From WHSW01 sp963722175 (GTDB lineage: Bacteria > Actinomycetota > Thermoleophilia > Solirubrobacterales > 70-9), in the NCBI GenBank assembly GCA_963722175.1, contig CAVRKA010000004.1, positions 248,001 through 312,000 on the forward strand: DNA of 64,000 bases, read 5' to 3'. Position numbers and translations under genes: made by a program. This document shows positions 11,912 through 20,859 of this stretch, piece by piece (within the stretch, counting starts at the first letter, position 1; each line of letters opens with the position of its first letter). The notes below the pieces were generated by a model. It was not told the DNA's origin and ran no database searches. It saw nothing but the letters and a program-made list of their open reading frames with translations.

Positions 11912-13285
11912 TTACTCAGGGACGGTGACCGATGTTGCGCTGGGCCGACGAGTAGCGGTCGCGACCACCCGCGTGCCGTTCGCGGGCGAGAGGGTGACGT
12001 TGCGGCGCACGGGCCGCTCGAGCTCCGGTGATGCGGCGCGGAGGCTGACCGAGCGCAGGATCGTCTCGATCGCGATCCGCATCTCCATCTGCGCGAAGGC
12101 GGCACCGATGCAGCGCCGGGTGCCGCCGCCGAACGGGATCCAGGAGTAGGTCTCCGGCGCACCCTCGGCGAGCATCCGCTCAGGGCGGAAGGCGTGCGGC
12201 TCCGGGTAGACGTCGGGCCGCGAATGGGCGAGGTAGATGCCGACGAGAATCGTCGTTCCGGCGGGCATCTCGTAGCCGCCGAGCTCGGCGTCCTCCTTCA
12301 GCAGCCGGCCGGTGAACGGCACCACGGGCCGGACGCGCAGCGACTCTTCGATCACCGCGTCGAGGTACCCGCGCTCGCCCGCGTCCAGCTCGGCCTCGAG
12401 CCGCTCGAGCGCCTCGGGGTGGTGGAGGAGCAGGTCGAAGGTCCAAGCGAGGCCGGTGGCCGTCGTCTCGTGGCCGGCGAGCAGCAGCGTCATCAGCTGG
12501 TCGCGCAGCTCGCGGTCCTCCATCGCCGAACCGTCCTCGAAGCGGGCGGTGAGCAGCATCGAGAGGATGTCGTCCCGCTCGGCCAGGTCTTCGAGCCGGC
12601 GGTGCTCGGCGATCTCGGCGTAGAGCAACTCGTCGGCACGCTCGACCATCGCCGGGATCGAGCGGAAGGGCGGCAGCCTGCGGACGCCCGGCACAACGGC
12701 GCCCGCCGCGACCGGCGAGGCGCTGGCGCCGAGGATCTCGACCAGCGCGTCGCGCAGCGCCTCACGGCGCTCCGCGTCCTCGATCCCGAACACCGCCCGG
12801 AGGATCACCTCCAGGGTGATCGCCTGCATGCTCGGGTGAAGCGCGAACTCGGTCCCGAGCGGCCAGTCGGCGATCGCCCGCTCGGTCGCCTCGGCGATCA
12901 TCGCCTCGTAGCCGCGCATCCGCTCGCCGTGGAAGGGCGGCAGCATCAGCTTGCGGCGGCGCATGTGCTCCTCGCCCTCCTGCAGCAGCAGCGAGGCGCT
13001 GCCCAGCAGCGGCGCGAGCACGATGTTGCGTCCCGGGGCGATCGTGTTCACGCGGTCGGCCATGAACAGGCGCTTGATCGACTCCGGATCGGAGAGGAAG
13101 ATCACGTCGCCGGGGCCGAAGAGGTTCGCGCGATACGTCTCCCCGAGCTCGGCCCGCCAGTGCTCGAGGAAGGAGATCGGCCGCACGACGAAGCGCGCCG
13201 TCTGCACCGTCCGGGGCAGTGGCACGGCGGGCACCTCCGCGGCGGCCGCCGGCGCGGGCGCCTCGAGCGTCGCGGTCGAGCTCAT
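11912..13285 (-). CDS. Cytochrome P450
   Basis: A 457-residue soluble P450 monooxygenase. It has the I-helix motif AGHETTA, the K-helix ExxR in EESLR, and the heme-binding loop FGGGTRRCIG with the axial Cys near residue 392. There is no N-terminal membrane anchor, as in most bacterial class I P450s. ATG 13285 (MSSTATLEAP) is chosen; an upstream extension would run toward the desaturase stop. It lies 34 bases downstream of a fatty-acid desaturase on the same strand, so the pair may modify the same lipid. No ferredoxin or reductase gene is adjacent. Substrate is unknown. Confidence 0.92.
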   Translation of the reverse strand: MSSTATLEAPAPAAAAEVPAVPLPRTVQTARFVVRPISFLEHWRAELGETYRANLFGPGDVIFLSDPESIKRLFMADRVNTIAPGRNIVLAPLLGSASLLLQEGEEHMRRRKLMLPPFHGERMRGYEAMIAEATERAIADWPLGTEFALHPSMQAITLEVILRAVFGIEDAERREALRDALVEILGASASPVAAGAVVPGVRRLPPFRSIPAMVERADELLYAEIAEHRRLEDLAERDDILSMLLTARFEDGSAMEDRELRDQLMTLLLAGHETTATGLAWTFDLLLHHPEALERLEAELDAGERGYLDAVIEESLRVRPVVPFTGRLLKEDAELGGYEMPAGTTILVGIYLAHSRPDVYPEPHAFRPERMLAEGAPETYSWIPFGGGTRRCIGAAFAQMEMRIAIETILRSVSLRAASPELERPVRRNVTLSPANGTRVVATATRRPSATSVTVPE

Positions 13286-13319
13286 GCGCCCATCGTACGG
13301 CCGGGACGCCAGGGACGGG

Positions 13320-14366
13320 TCAGCTGGGGCGGAGCGTGCGGCGGCCAACGGCGCGGGCGCGAGCTCGAGCGCGGCGCGGCGGGAAGCGGACGAGCGACTC
13401 GCGATCCTCGTCCCAGAGCTTGAGACGCAGGGCGCGCAGGCTGCCCCGCACGGTGACCACGGGGGTGGCGGCGAACATCGGCTGCTCCTCGTGGGCGGCG
13501 CGCAGGCGGTAGTTCGGGATCCGGGCGCTCAGGTGATGGACGTGGTGGTAGTTGGCGTTCCCGACCACCCAAGCGAGCGGGCGCGGGAGACGCAGAAACG
13601 AGCTTCCCTGGAGCGCCGCGAGCTCGAACTGCCAGTCACCGGCCGCGCGGTAGTAGGTGTCCTCGTATTGGTGCTGGACGTAGAGCATCCAAGCGGCGAT
13701 CGCCCCGCCCGCGACCAGAGTCGTCCCCTGGACCAGCAGAAAGGTCTGCCAGCCGACGACCCCGCTCAGGCCGATCGCCCAGATCGCGAGCGCGAGGTTC
13801 GTCGCCACCACGCTGAGCAGGATCTTCCGCGACATGCCCCGCTGCGGGAAGCGGCGCTCGAACATGAACACCAGGCTCGGGCCGATGAACATCATCAGCA
13901 CCGGGTTCCGGTAGGCGCGGTAGCCGATCCGGCGCAGTAGTGACGCGCGCCTGTACTCGGCGAGGGTCATCGTGTAGATCTCGCCCGGACCGCGATGGTC
14001 GAGGTTGCCGGTGTTGGCGTGGTGGAGGCTGTGCTGGCGCTGCCACCAGCGATACGGGGTGAAGAGCAGAAAGCCGAGCAGGTGGCCCCAGCCGGCGTTC
14101 GCGCGTCGCGAGCGGAACAGCGAGTTGTGGGTGAGGTCGTGGAACAGCGAGTACATGCGGATGAGGAAGACGGTCGCGACCAGGCCCAGCCCGACGGCCG
14201 CAGCACCGGCCGGATGGATGAGCCAGGCCAGAACCCAGACGCCGAGATACGGCACGACCGCGCTCGCGATCTGGCCGGCGCTTCGGCGGCGGTCAGGCTG
14301 CAGGTAACGGGCGAGGTCGCGCTTCCAGACCCGCCGCGGCGGGGTGTGTTCGGTGCTCACGGTCAA
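13320..14366 (-). CDS. Membrane fatty acid desaturase
   Basis: A di-iron integral membrane desaturase that would introduce double bonds into acyl chains. The three histidine boxes are clear: HDLTH at residues 76-80, HSLHH at 112-116 and HHVHH at 274-278. Hydrophobic stretches lie at about 35-75, 90-105 and 185-230. The start is TTG 14366 or GTG 14360, two codons in; neither has a convincing Shine-Dalgarno. The downstream P450 gene is on the same strand. Regiospecificity cannot be read from sequence. The Arg-rich C-terminal tail is atypical. Confidence 0.9.
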   Translation of the reverse strand: MTVSTEHTPPRRVWKRDLARYLQPDRRRSAGQIASAVVPYLGVWVLAWLIHPAGAAAVGLGLVATVFLIRMYSLFHDLTHNSLFRSRRANAGWGHLLGFLLFTPYRWWQRQHSLHHANTGNLDHRGPGEIYTMTLAEYRRASLLRRIGYRAYRNPVLMMFIGPSLVFMFERRFPQRGMSRKILLSVVATNLALAIWAIGLSGVVGWQTFLLVQGTTLVAGGAIAAWMLYVQHQYEDTYYRAAGDWQFELAALQGSSFLRLPRPLAWVVGNANYHHVHHLSARIPNYRLRAAHEEQPMFAATPVVTVRGSLRALRLKLWDEDRESLVRFPPRRARARARAVGRRTLRPS

Positions 14367-14441
14367 TGAGTGCGGTCTTCGCGTGAATTTGGATCACCGG
14401 GCCGTCGTTGACGCCCTCCGCCGTTGTTAGCATCGGCCTCG

Positions 14442-15293
<852 letters not shown>

Positions 15294-15330
15294 ACCGACG
15301 CTTCGCCCGCCGGATAGGCTGGCCGCACGG

Positions 15331-15711
15331 ATGGCGGTCGACCTGGTGATCGAGATCGAGAACAGCCCCGGGGCGCTGGCCGAGGTGGCGGCGTCGATCA
15401 GCGATGCCGGGGTCAACATCGCGGCCGCCACGTGCGTCGGGCCGGCGGCGACGGCCGAGCTCCACATCCTCGTCCCGCACGCCGAGGCCGCCAGGCACGC
15501 GCTCGCGATCTCGCACGTCGGCGTCAGCCGCGAGCGCGAGGTGGTCGTGGTCGAGGTCGAGGACGGGCCCGGCGTGCTGGCCGACCTGACTCGCAAGATC
15601 GCCCGGGCCGGAGTCAACCTCGACCTCGTCTACGTCGCGACGCGCGATCGCGTCGTCTTCGGCGCGCCCGACCTCGACGGCCTGCGAGCCGCGCTCGGCG
15701 TCGCAAGCTGA
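15331..15711 (+). CDS. Tandem ACT-domain protein
   Basis: A 126-residue protein made of two ACT-like modules, at about 3-65 (DLVIEIENSPGALAEVAASISDAGVNI) and 70-125 (VVVVEVEDGPGVLADLTRKIARAGVNL). ACT domains bind small ligands such as amino acids or purines and usually regulate enzymes. A stand-alone tandem ACT protein next to purC could sense a purine intermediate, but this is only positional inference. TAGGCT lies 10 bases before ATG. Confidence 0.85.
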   Translation: MAVDLVIEIENSPGALAEVAASISDAGVNIAAATCVGPAATAELHILVPHAEAARHALAISHVGVSREREVVVVEVEDGPGVLADLTRKIARAGVNLDLVYVATRDRVVFGAPDLDGLRAALGVAS

Positions 15712-15728
15712 GCCCTACCCTGACCCCG

Positions 15729-16727
15729 ATGAACCTGTTCCTCTGCGGCCTGCGCCGCTCGGGCACGACGATCCTCTACGACGCTCTCGGCGAGGACCCG
15801 GAGCTGCGCTGCTACTACGAGCCGCTGCGCGAGGAGGCCGAGACGATCGGGGGCGGCAGCGGGGCCCGCGACATCGACCTCGGCGCCGAGACCCGCGAGC
15901 TGCGAGAGCGGTTCCGCGACGCCAACTACGCGGAGCTGCAGATCGAGCTCTTCAACTGGGGCGGGCCGCGCGCGCCAGAGGTGGAGCTCGGGTCGGACCT
16001 GCCGCCGCACGTCGGCGCTTGGCTCGCCGAGCTACTCGCCTCGGCGCCCGAGGTCGCGATCAAGGAGACGCGCCTTCACCACAAGCTCGACGCGCTGGCC
16101 GAGCTCGATCCCGAGGCGGCGATCGTCCACCTGGTTCGCGACCCCCGTGCGGTCACCGCCTCGATGCTGCTCGGCCGGCGCCGCCGGATCGACCTCTACC
16201 CCGATGCGGACGCGTTCTTCACGGCGCGCACCGGCCGGCGGCTGTGGTCGAGCCGCCGGATCTCCGAGGAGCTGTTGTTGCGGCGCCGCTCCCTCGGCGT
16301 CGGGGACGACGTCCCCGACTTCCTGCGGCCGCTGCTCGTCTGGCAGGCCGCCTTCGCGACCATGGACGCGGACGGCCCGCGCCTGTTCGGCGAGCGCTAC
16401 GCGCTCGTCCGGCTCGAGGACCTGCGCGCCGATCCGGGCCGGGAGCTTGGGCGCATCTACGAGCTGATCGGCCGACAGCTGCCCGAGCCGGTCACCGCCT
16501 GGGCGGCGGAGAACATCCGCCGGGGTGGCGACGTCCACTACGCCGACGACCCCCGCTGGGCACGGGCCGCGAGGCTGCTCGGGATGGAGGCGGAGCTCGG
16601 GCGGGCCGGCTACGGCGAGCTCCTCGAGCTCGAGCCGGCGCCGGGCGAGCCGCTCGACCTCGCCCCGCCGGCGGCGCGCTCGCGACTGTCCGGTTTCATG
16701 GGGCGGGCTCGTCGGCGCCGCGGCTGA
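15729..16727 (+). CDS. Sulfotransferase family protein, divergent member
   Basis: A 332-residue sulfotransferase-fold protein. The N-terminus MNLFLCGLRRSGTTILYDAL carries the 5'-phosphosulfate-binding P-loop (RRSGTT), and IVHLVRDPRAVTASML matches the 3'-phosphate-binding strand and helix. It presumably transfers sulfate from PAPS. It is more distant from the four other sulfotransferases in the window, which share RLMLDSHP and GDKTPxYxxKM. TACCCT (15716-15721) ends 7 bases before ATG and no Shine-Dalgarno is seen. Its 3' end overlaps the antisense gene 16696-17130 by 32 bases. Confidence 0.8.
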   Translation: MNLFLCGLRRSGTTILYDALGEDPELRCYYEPLREEAETIGGGSGARDIDLGAETRELRERFRDANYAELQIELFNWGGPRAPEVELGSDLPPHVGAWLAELLASAPEVAIKETRLHHKLDALAELDPEAAIVHLVRDPRAVTASMLLGRRRRIDLYPDADAFFTARTGRRLWSSRRISEELLLRRRSLGVGDDVPDFLRPLLVWQAAFATMDADGPRLFGERYALVRLEDLRADPGRELGRIYELIGRQLPEPVTAWAAENIRRGGDVHYADDPRWARAARLLGMEAELGRAGYGELLELEPAPGEPLDLAPPAARSRLSGFMGRARRRRG

Positions 16728-17130
16728 GCGGAGGAAAGGCCGGCGCACCCTTGAGGACGCGGTAGTCGCCGCTCAACCCCATGACGACGACGGCCGCGAC
16801 CAGCGCGACGAACGCCCCGTAGACAGGGTCGGGCAGGTCGAAGAGGAGGACGCACGCGAGGACCATCGAGCTCGCCACCCCCAGCACGTCGGCGCCGCCG
16901 CGAAGCGAGACGTCGGGGCGGAAGAGGCCGATCCGCCCACCGGTCGCTGCGGCCGCGACCGCGACGAGCCCGGCGAGCAGGACCAGCGCCGCCGGTCCCG
17001 ACGCAACCTCCCACCCCGTTGCATCCTCTCCTCCGGATCCGCTCCACGGCAGGAATCCCGAGAGTGCCAACGCTGCTCCCGCAATCCCCACCCCCAGTCG
17101 GATCCACACGGCGGTCGGTGCCATTTCCAT
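16696..17130 (-). CDS. Four-helix membrane protein of unknown function
   Basis: A 144-residue protein with about four hydrophobic segments (residues ~8-27, 42-62, 82-100 and 105-122), starting MEMAPTAVWIRLGVGIAGAAL. ATG 17130 is fixed by Shine-Dalgarno GGAGGA six bases upstream. It is divergent from a TetR regulator, and two palindromic operators (17156-17190) lie between them, so it is the probable regulated target. Family unknown. The gene at 34450-34839 is similar in size and topology, but homology is not demonstrated. Confidence 0.75.
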   Translation of the reverse strand: MEMAPTAVWIRLGVGIAGAALALSGFLPWSGSGGEDATGWEVASGPAALVLLAGLVAVAAAATGGRIGLFRPDVSLRGGADVLGVASSMVLACVLLFDLPDPVYGAFVALVAAVVVMGLSGDYRVLKGAPAFPPLSRGADEPAP

Positions 17131-17155
17131 TGCTCCTCCGTCCTCGCTAACCCGT

Positions 17156-17190
17156 ATAACAGTGTTATGGAGCAACATAACGACGTTATG
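17156..17190. promoter_or_regulatory. Two palindromic TetR operators
   Basis: Two perfect palindromes lie in the divergent intergenic region: ATAACA-G-TGTTAT (17156-17168) and CATAACG-A-CGTTATG (17176-17190). Their centres are 21 bases apart, two DNA turns, so two dimers would bind on the same face. They share ATAAC-N3-GTTAT. The TetR gene starts 14 bases to the right and the membrane gene 25 bases to the left, so one pair of sites could control both. Confidence 0.8.
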
Positions 17191-17204
17191 GTGAGCTGTC
17201 AAGC

Positions 17205-17894
17205 GTGAAGTCGACGCGCGAGCAACTGCTTGCCGCCGCGATGCGGACTCTGGAGGCGGAAGGCCCGGAAGCTCTTCGGTCGCGAAAGCTGACGGCCGAG
17301 ATCGGCGTCTCGACGATGGCGGTGTACACCCACTTCGGTGGCATGCCCGGGCTCTTCGGAGCGATCATCCGAGACGGGCTTGCCCGCTTCGCCGCGCATG
17401 TGCGGCAGGTTCCGCGGACCGAGGATCCGATGGCGGATCTGATCGCCGGTGGCCTCGCATACGGGGAATTCGCCGTCCGGAACCCCCAGCTCTACCGCCT
17501 GATGTTCGGACTGGCGAACCCCGTGACCCTGCGCGGCCTGGCGCCGGACCTGGACGCCGCCGACACCTGGAGCTCGACGGAGGGGGTCGATGCCTTCTCG
17601 GTCCTGCTGGAGTCGGTCGAACGGGTCATCGACGCCGGCGAGTTTCGACCCCAGGACGCCCGAGCGGCCGCGGTCCAGATCCTCAGCACGACGCACGGTT
17701 ACCTCCTGCTCGCCCTCGGAGGGCTGATCACCGAAGAGGCCCAGGGCGTGATCACCCCGCTGAGCGTCAACCTGATGGTCGGCCTCGGCGCTGATCGCAA
17801 GCAGGCCGAACGCTCCCTGGGGCGGGCCATTCAGAGCCGCACCGAACGAGATCGGGCAACCCGCGACACCGGCCCTGACCGCGCCTCGCGCTAG
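17205..17894 (+). CDS. TetR family transcriptional regulator
   Basis: A 229-residue repressor. The N-terminal HTH (residues ~1-55) has the TetR pattern TREQLLAAAMRTLEAEG and IGVSTMAVYTHFGGMPGLF. The C-terminal part (NPQLYRLMFGLA) resembles the WHG-type ligand-binding domain. It starts with GTG, divergent from the membrane gene at 16696-17130; the two palindromes between them are its likely operators, implying autoregulation. The ligand is unknown. purS-purQ follows 10 bases after the stop, but the TAGATT element there suggests a separate promoter. Confidence 0.92.
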   Translation: MKSTREQLLAAAMRTLEAEGPEALRSRKLTAEIGVSTMAVYTHFGGMPGLFGAIIRDGLARFAAHVRQVPRTEDPMADLIAGGLAYGEFAVRNPQLYRLMFGLANPVTLRGLAPDLDAADTWSSTEGVDAFSVLLESVERVIDAGEFRPQDARAAAVQILSTTHGYLLLALGGLITEEAQGVITPLSVNLMVGLGADRKQAERSLGRAIQSRTERDRATRDTGPDRASR

Positions 17895-17904
17895 ATTCAG
17901 AGCC

Positions 17905-18873
17905 GTGAAGGCGCGCGTCCTGATCCGCCCCAAGGAGGGCATCCTCGATCCCCAGGGCAAGGCGGTCGAGCGGGCCCTGCCGGCGCTCGGGTTCGAGGGG
18001 ATCTCCCACGTTCGCATCGGCCGCCTGGTCGAGCTCGAGGCCGAGAACGGCGACGACCTCGACCGCCTCTGCGAGCAGCTCTTGGCGAACCCGTTGATCG
18101 AGGACTACGAAAAGAACACATCCGGCCACGGAACAAATCCCGGCCACCTCCTCGGCTTCGCCTGCGGGGGTGCCGGGGGGCGGCGAAGGACGCCGATCGT
18201 GAGGTTTGGCGTCCTTCAATTCCCCGGGTCGTGCGACGAGCGTGACGCGGTGCTGGCCTGCGAGCGGGTCGGCGAGGCGGAGCTGGTCTGGCACGGCGAG
18301 GCGAGCCTCGACGGGATCGACGCGGTGGTCATCCCCGGTGGCTTCTCCTACGGCGACTACCTCCGCGCCGGCGCGATCGCGCGGTTCGCGCCGATCATGG
18401 ACGCGGTGCGCGAGTTCGCCGAGGCGGGGCGGCCGGTGCTCGGGATCTGCAACGGCTTCCAGGTCCTCTGCGAGGCCCGGCTGCTGCCCGGCGCCCTGCT
18501 CCCGAACGAGGGCCTGCGCTTCGTCTGCCGCCAGGTCGAGCTCGAGGTCGCGAACACGAGCACCGTCGCGACGAGCGCCTGCGCGCCGGGCGAGCGGCTC
18601 TCGATCCCGGTCAAGCACATGAGCGGGCGCTGGTTCGCGCCCCCGGAGGTGCTCGCCGAGCTCGACTCCCGCGGCCAGATCGTCTTCCGCTACGCCGCCG
18701 GCGCGAACCCGAACGGCTCGGTCGCCGACGTCGCCGGGGTCACCAACGAGCGCGGCAACGTCGTCGGCCTGATGCCCCACCCCGAGCACGCGGTCGACCC
18801 GCTGACCGGGTCGGCGGACGGGCTGCGGCTGTTCGAATCGATCGTCGCCGCTCCGCTCGCCCTGGCGGCGTGA
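17905..18873 (+). CDS. purSQ: PurS-PurQ fusion, subunits of phosphoribosylformylglycinamidine synthase
   Basis: PurS and PurQ normally are separate subunits of the PurSQL complex that makes FGAM from FGAR. Here one 322-residue frame contains both. Residues 1-69 are PurS (KARVLIRPKEGILDPQGKAV to ANPLIEDYE). Residues 99-322 are the PurQ glutaminase with GGFSYGDYLRAGAIA and catalytic Cys182 in GICNGFQVL. The junction (about residues 70-98) is Gly-rich and mostly encoded by a hairpin element (18139-18177). PurQ may also start separately at GTG 18199, which follows GAAGGA by 8 bases. The GTG start at 17905 has TAGATT 7 bases upstream. The stop overlaps the next start (GTGA). Confidence 0.92.
   Translation: MKARVLIRPKEGILDPQGKAVERALPALGFEGISHVRIGRLVELEAENGDDLDRLCEQLLANPLIEDYEKNTSGHGTNPGHLLGFACGGAGGRRRTPIVRFGVLQFPGSCDERDAVLACERVGEAELVWHGEASLDGIDAVVIPGGFSYGDYLRAGAIARFAPIMDAVREFAEAGRPVLGICNGFQVLCEARLLPGALLPNEGLRFVCRQVELEVANTSTVATSACAPGERLSIPVKHMSGRWFAPPEVLAELDSRGQIVFRYAAGANPNGSVADVAGVTNERGNVVGLMPHPEHAVDPLTGSADGLRLFESIVAAPLALAA
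18139..18177 (-). repeat. Hairpin element copy 2 (core 18149-18167), at the purS-purQ junction
   Basis: The core TCCTCGGCTTCGCCTGCGG matches the common core at 16 of 19 positions, with the compensatory flip at core positions 6/14. Arms CCCGGCCACC (18139-18148) and GGGTGCCGGG (18168-18177) pair apart from single-base bulges. On the - strand the 20 bases before it resemble the flank of copy 6 in purL (both contain GCGTCCTTCG). It is translated in frame as part of the PurS-PurQ linker. Confidence 0.6.
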
Positions 18874-19766
18874 GTCCGCTGCTCGGCCGGCGGCGGGCAG
18901 ACGGCCCGCCTCCGGCGCCGTTCGTGGTCGGAGTCGGCCGCTCGGGCACCACCCTGCTGCGCCTGATGCTCGACTCGCATCCGCAACTCGCGATCCCGGC
19001 CGAAACGCACTTCGTCCCCGAGCTGCTCGAGCGCGAAAGCGAGTGCAGGGTGCCGGACGAGCTGGTCGATGCGATCGTCGCCGCCCGCACCTGGGACGAC
19101 TTCGGCCTCGACGCCGAGCGCCTGCGCGCCGCCGCAGCGGGTGCCCACGGGGCCGCCGACGTGCTGCGCGCCTTCTACGGACTCTGCGCCGAGGTCCGGA
19201 ACAAGCCACGTTGGGGAGACAAGACACCCGGGTACGTGAAGCGGATGCGAACGATCGGCGCCGCCCTCGGCGAGGCGCGATTCATCCACCTGATCCGCGA
19301 CGGGCGGGATGTCGCCCTGTCCCGTCGCACCCGCGGGATGGGAGCCGAGAAGCCGATCGCCGACGTCGCCGACCTCTGGCGGCGGCGGATCGACAACGCC
19401 CGCCGCCAGGCGAAGCGCCTGCGCGGCCGCTACCTGGAGCTGCGCTTCGAGGATCTGATCACCGACCCGGAGCCGCAGGTGCGCCGGGTCTGCGAGCTGA
19501 TCGAGCTCGACTTCGACCCCGCTATCCTCGCCCACCACGAGAGCGCCGAGGAGCGGATCTCCGAGCTCGGCGACCTCGCGGCCGAGGGCGCGCGGCAGGG
19601 CCGCGACGCAGGCGAGCGTCAGGCGTCTCACGCGCTTGCCCCGAAGCCGCCGAGTGCCGCCCGGATCGAGGTCTGGCGGACCGAGATGGACGCCGGCGAG
19701 CGGTCCGAGTTCGAGGCGGTGGCCGGCGGGCTACTCGCCGAACTCGGCTACGACGTGCCATCCTGA
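18870..19766 (+). CDS. PAPS-dependent sulfotransferase, paralogue 1 of the tandem set
   Basis: A 298-residue sulfotransferase. The P-loop GVGRSGTTLLRLMLDSHP (residues ~21-38) binds the 5'-phosphosulfate of PAPS; WGDKTPGYVKRM and FIHLIRDGRDVALS are the conserved second block with the 3'-phosphate site. The C-terminal HALAPKPPSAARIEVWRTEM is shared with the paralogues at 19790, 20860 and 24152. There is no signal peptide, so sulfation is cytosolic. The GTG start overlaps the purSQ stop by four bases, so it is translationally coupled to purine synthesis genes. The acceptor is unknown. Confidence 0.88.
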   Translation: MSPLLGRRRADGPPPAPFVVGVGRSGTTLLRLMLDSHPQLAIPAETHFVPELLERESECRVPDELVDAIVAARTWDDFGLDAERLRAAAAGAHGAADVLRAFYGLCAEVRNKPRWGDKTPGYVKRMRTIGAALGEARFIHLIRDGRDVALSRRTRGMGAEKPIADVADLWRRRIDNARRQAKRLRGRYLELRFEDLITDPEPQVRRVCELIELDFDPAILAHHESAEERISELGDLAAEGARQGRDAGERQASHALAPKPPSAARIEVWRTEMDAGERSEFEAVAGGLLAELGYDVPS

Positions 19767-19789
19767 CCGGCCCCCTGAGCAACGAATTC

Positions 19790-20857
19790 ATGGCTTACGA
19801 CTACTCGCTGAGAACACTTCGCCACCGTCGCCTGCGCGGGCGCGCCGAGCCGCCGTTTCCGGCGCCGTTCGTGGTCGGCGTCGGGCGGTCGGGGACGACG
19901 CTGCTGCGCCTGATGCTCGACGCCCACCCGGAGCTGACGATCCCGCCCGAGACGCACTTCGTCAACCCCCTGATCCAATCGTCGGGGCGGCTGCGCTTCA
20001 ACCCCAAGGTGGTGACGAAGGCCATCGTCCACGACGAGCGCCGGCGCTGGAACGACTTCGGCCTCGACGAGGACGACCTGCTCGCGCGCCTACAGCAGGT
20101 GAAGCCCTTCAACACCACCGATGCGATCCGCGGCTTCTACGAGCTCTACGCGGAGAAGCACGGCAAGCGCCGCTGGGGCGACAAGACCCCGGACTACATC
20201 CGCAAGATGAAGAAGCTCCAGAACATCCTTCCGGAAGCGCGGTTCATCCACGTGATCCGCGACGGCCGCGACGCCGGGCTGTCGCAGAACTCGCGGATCG
20301 TGAAGCGCGGCAAGGACCCGGTGCCGCCGCGCGAGATGGCGCGCCGCTGGCGCAAGCGGATCGTCAAGTCGCGGGTCGACTCCGAGGATGTCAACCACTA
20401 CATCGAGGTCCGCTACGAGGACCTGATCACCGACACCGAGGGCGTCCTGCGGCGGGTCTGCGACCACATCGAGCTCGAGTTCGACCCGGTAATGCTGAGC
20501 TACCACGAGCGGGCCGGGGAGCGGCTGCAGGAGATGGCCGGCGCGCTGCCGGCGAAGAAGGGGCGACCCGAGCGCGAGGCCGGCGAGCGGATCGCCGCCC
20601 ACGCCCTGACCACGAAGCCGCCGCAGGCGGACCGGGTCGCGGTCTGGAAGACGGAGATGGACGAGTCCGAGAACGCCGAGTTCGAGGAGGCCGCCGGATA
20701 CCTGCTCGACGACCTCGGTTACGAGACCGCGACGCCGAAGGAGAACTGGACCCCGCCCGAGGAGTGGGCGCGGTCGAAGACCCCGGGTGAGCGGGCCCGC
20801 GGTGAGAGCGGCTCGAATCGGTTTGGCGGCAGCGTCGGCGGCTCGGAGGAGACGTAG
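19790..20857 (+). CDS. PAPS-dependent sulfotransferase, paralogue 2
   Basis: A 355-residue sulfotransferase with the P-loop GVGRSGTTLLRLMLDAHPEL, the block WGDKTPDYIRKMKKL, and FIHVIRDGRDAGLS. ATG 19790 (MAYDYSLRTLRHRRLRG) is chosen because homology to the paralogue at 24152, which has a similar basic leader RRRLRGRTPEP, begins there. The C-terminal ~35 residues (TPKENWTPPEEWARS onward) are a hydrophilic tail absent from the other members. It lies 23 bases after paralogue 1 and 2 bases before paralogue 3. The acceptor is unknown. Confidence 0.88.
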   Translation: MAYDYSLRTLRHRRLRGRAEPPFPAPFVVGVGRSGTTLLRLMLDAHPELTIPPETHFVNPLIQSSGRLRFNPKVVTKAIVHDERRRWNDFGLDEDDLLARLQQVKPFNTTDAIRGFYELYAEKHGKRRWGDKTPDYIRKMKKLQNILPEARFIHVIRDGRDAGLSQNSRIVKRGKDPVPPREMARRWRKRIVKSRVDSEDVNHYIEVRYEDLITDTEGVLRRVCDHIELEFDPVMLSYHERAGERLQEMAGALPAKKGRPEREAGERIAAHALTTKPPQADRVAVWKTEMDESENAEFEEAAGYLLDDLGYETATPKENWTPPEEWARSKTPGERARGESGSNRFGGSVGGSEET

Positions 20858-20859
20858 GC

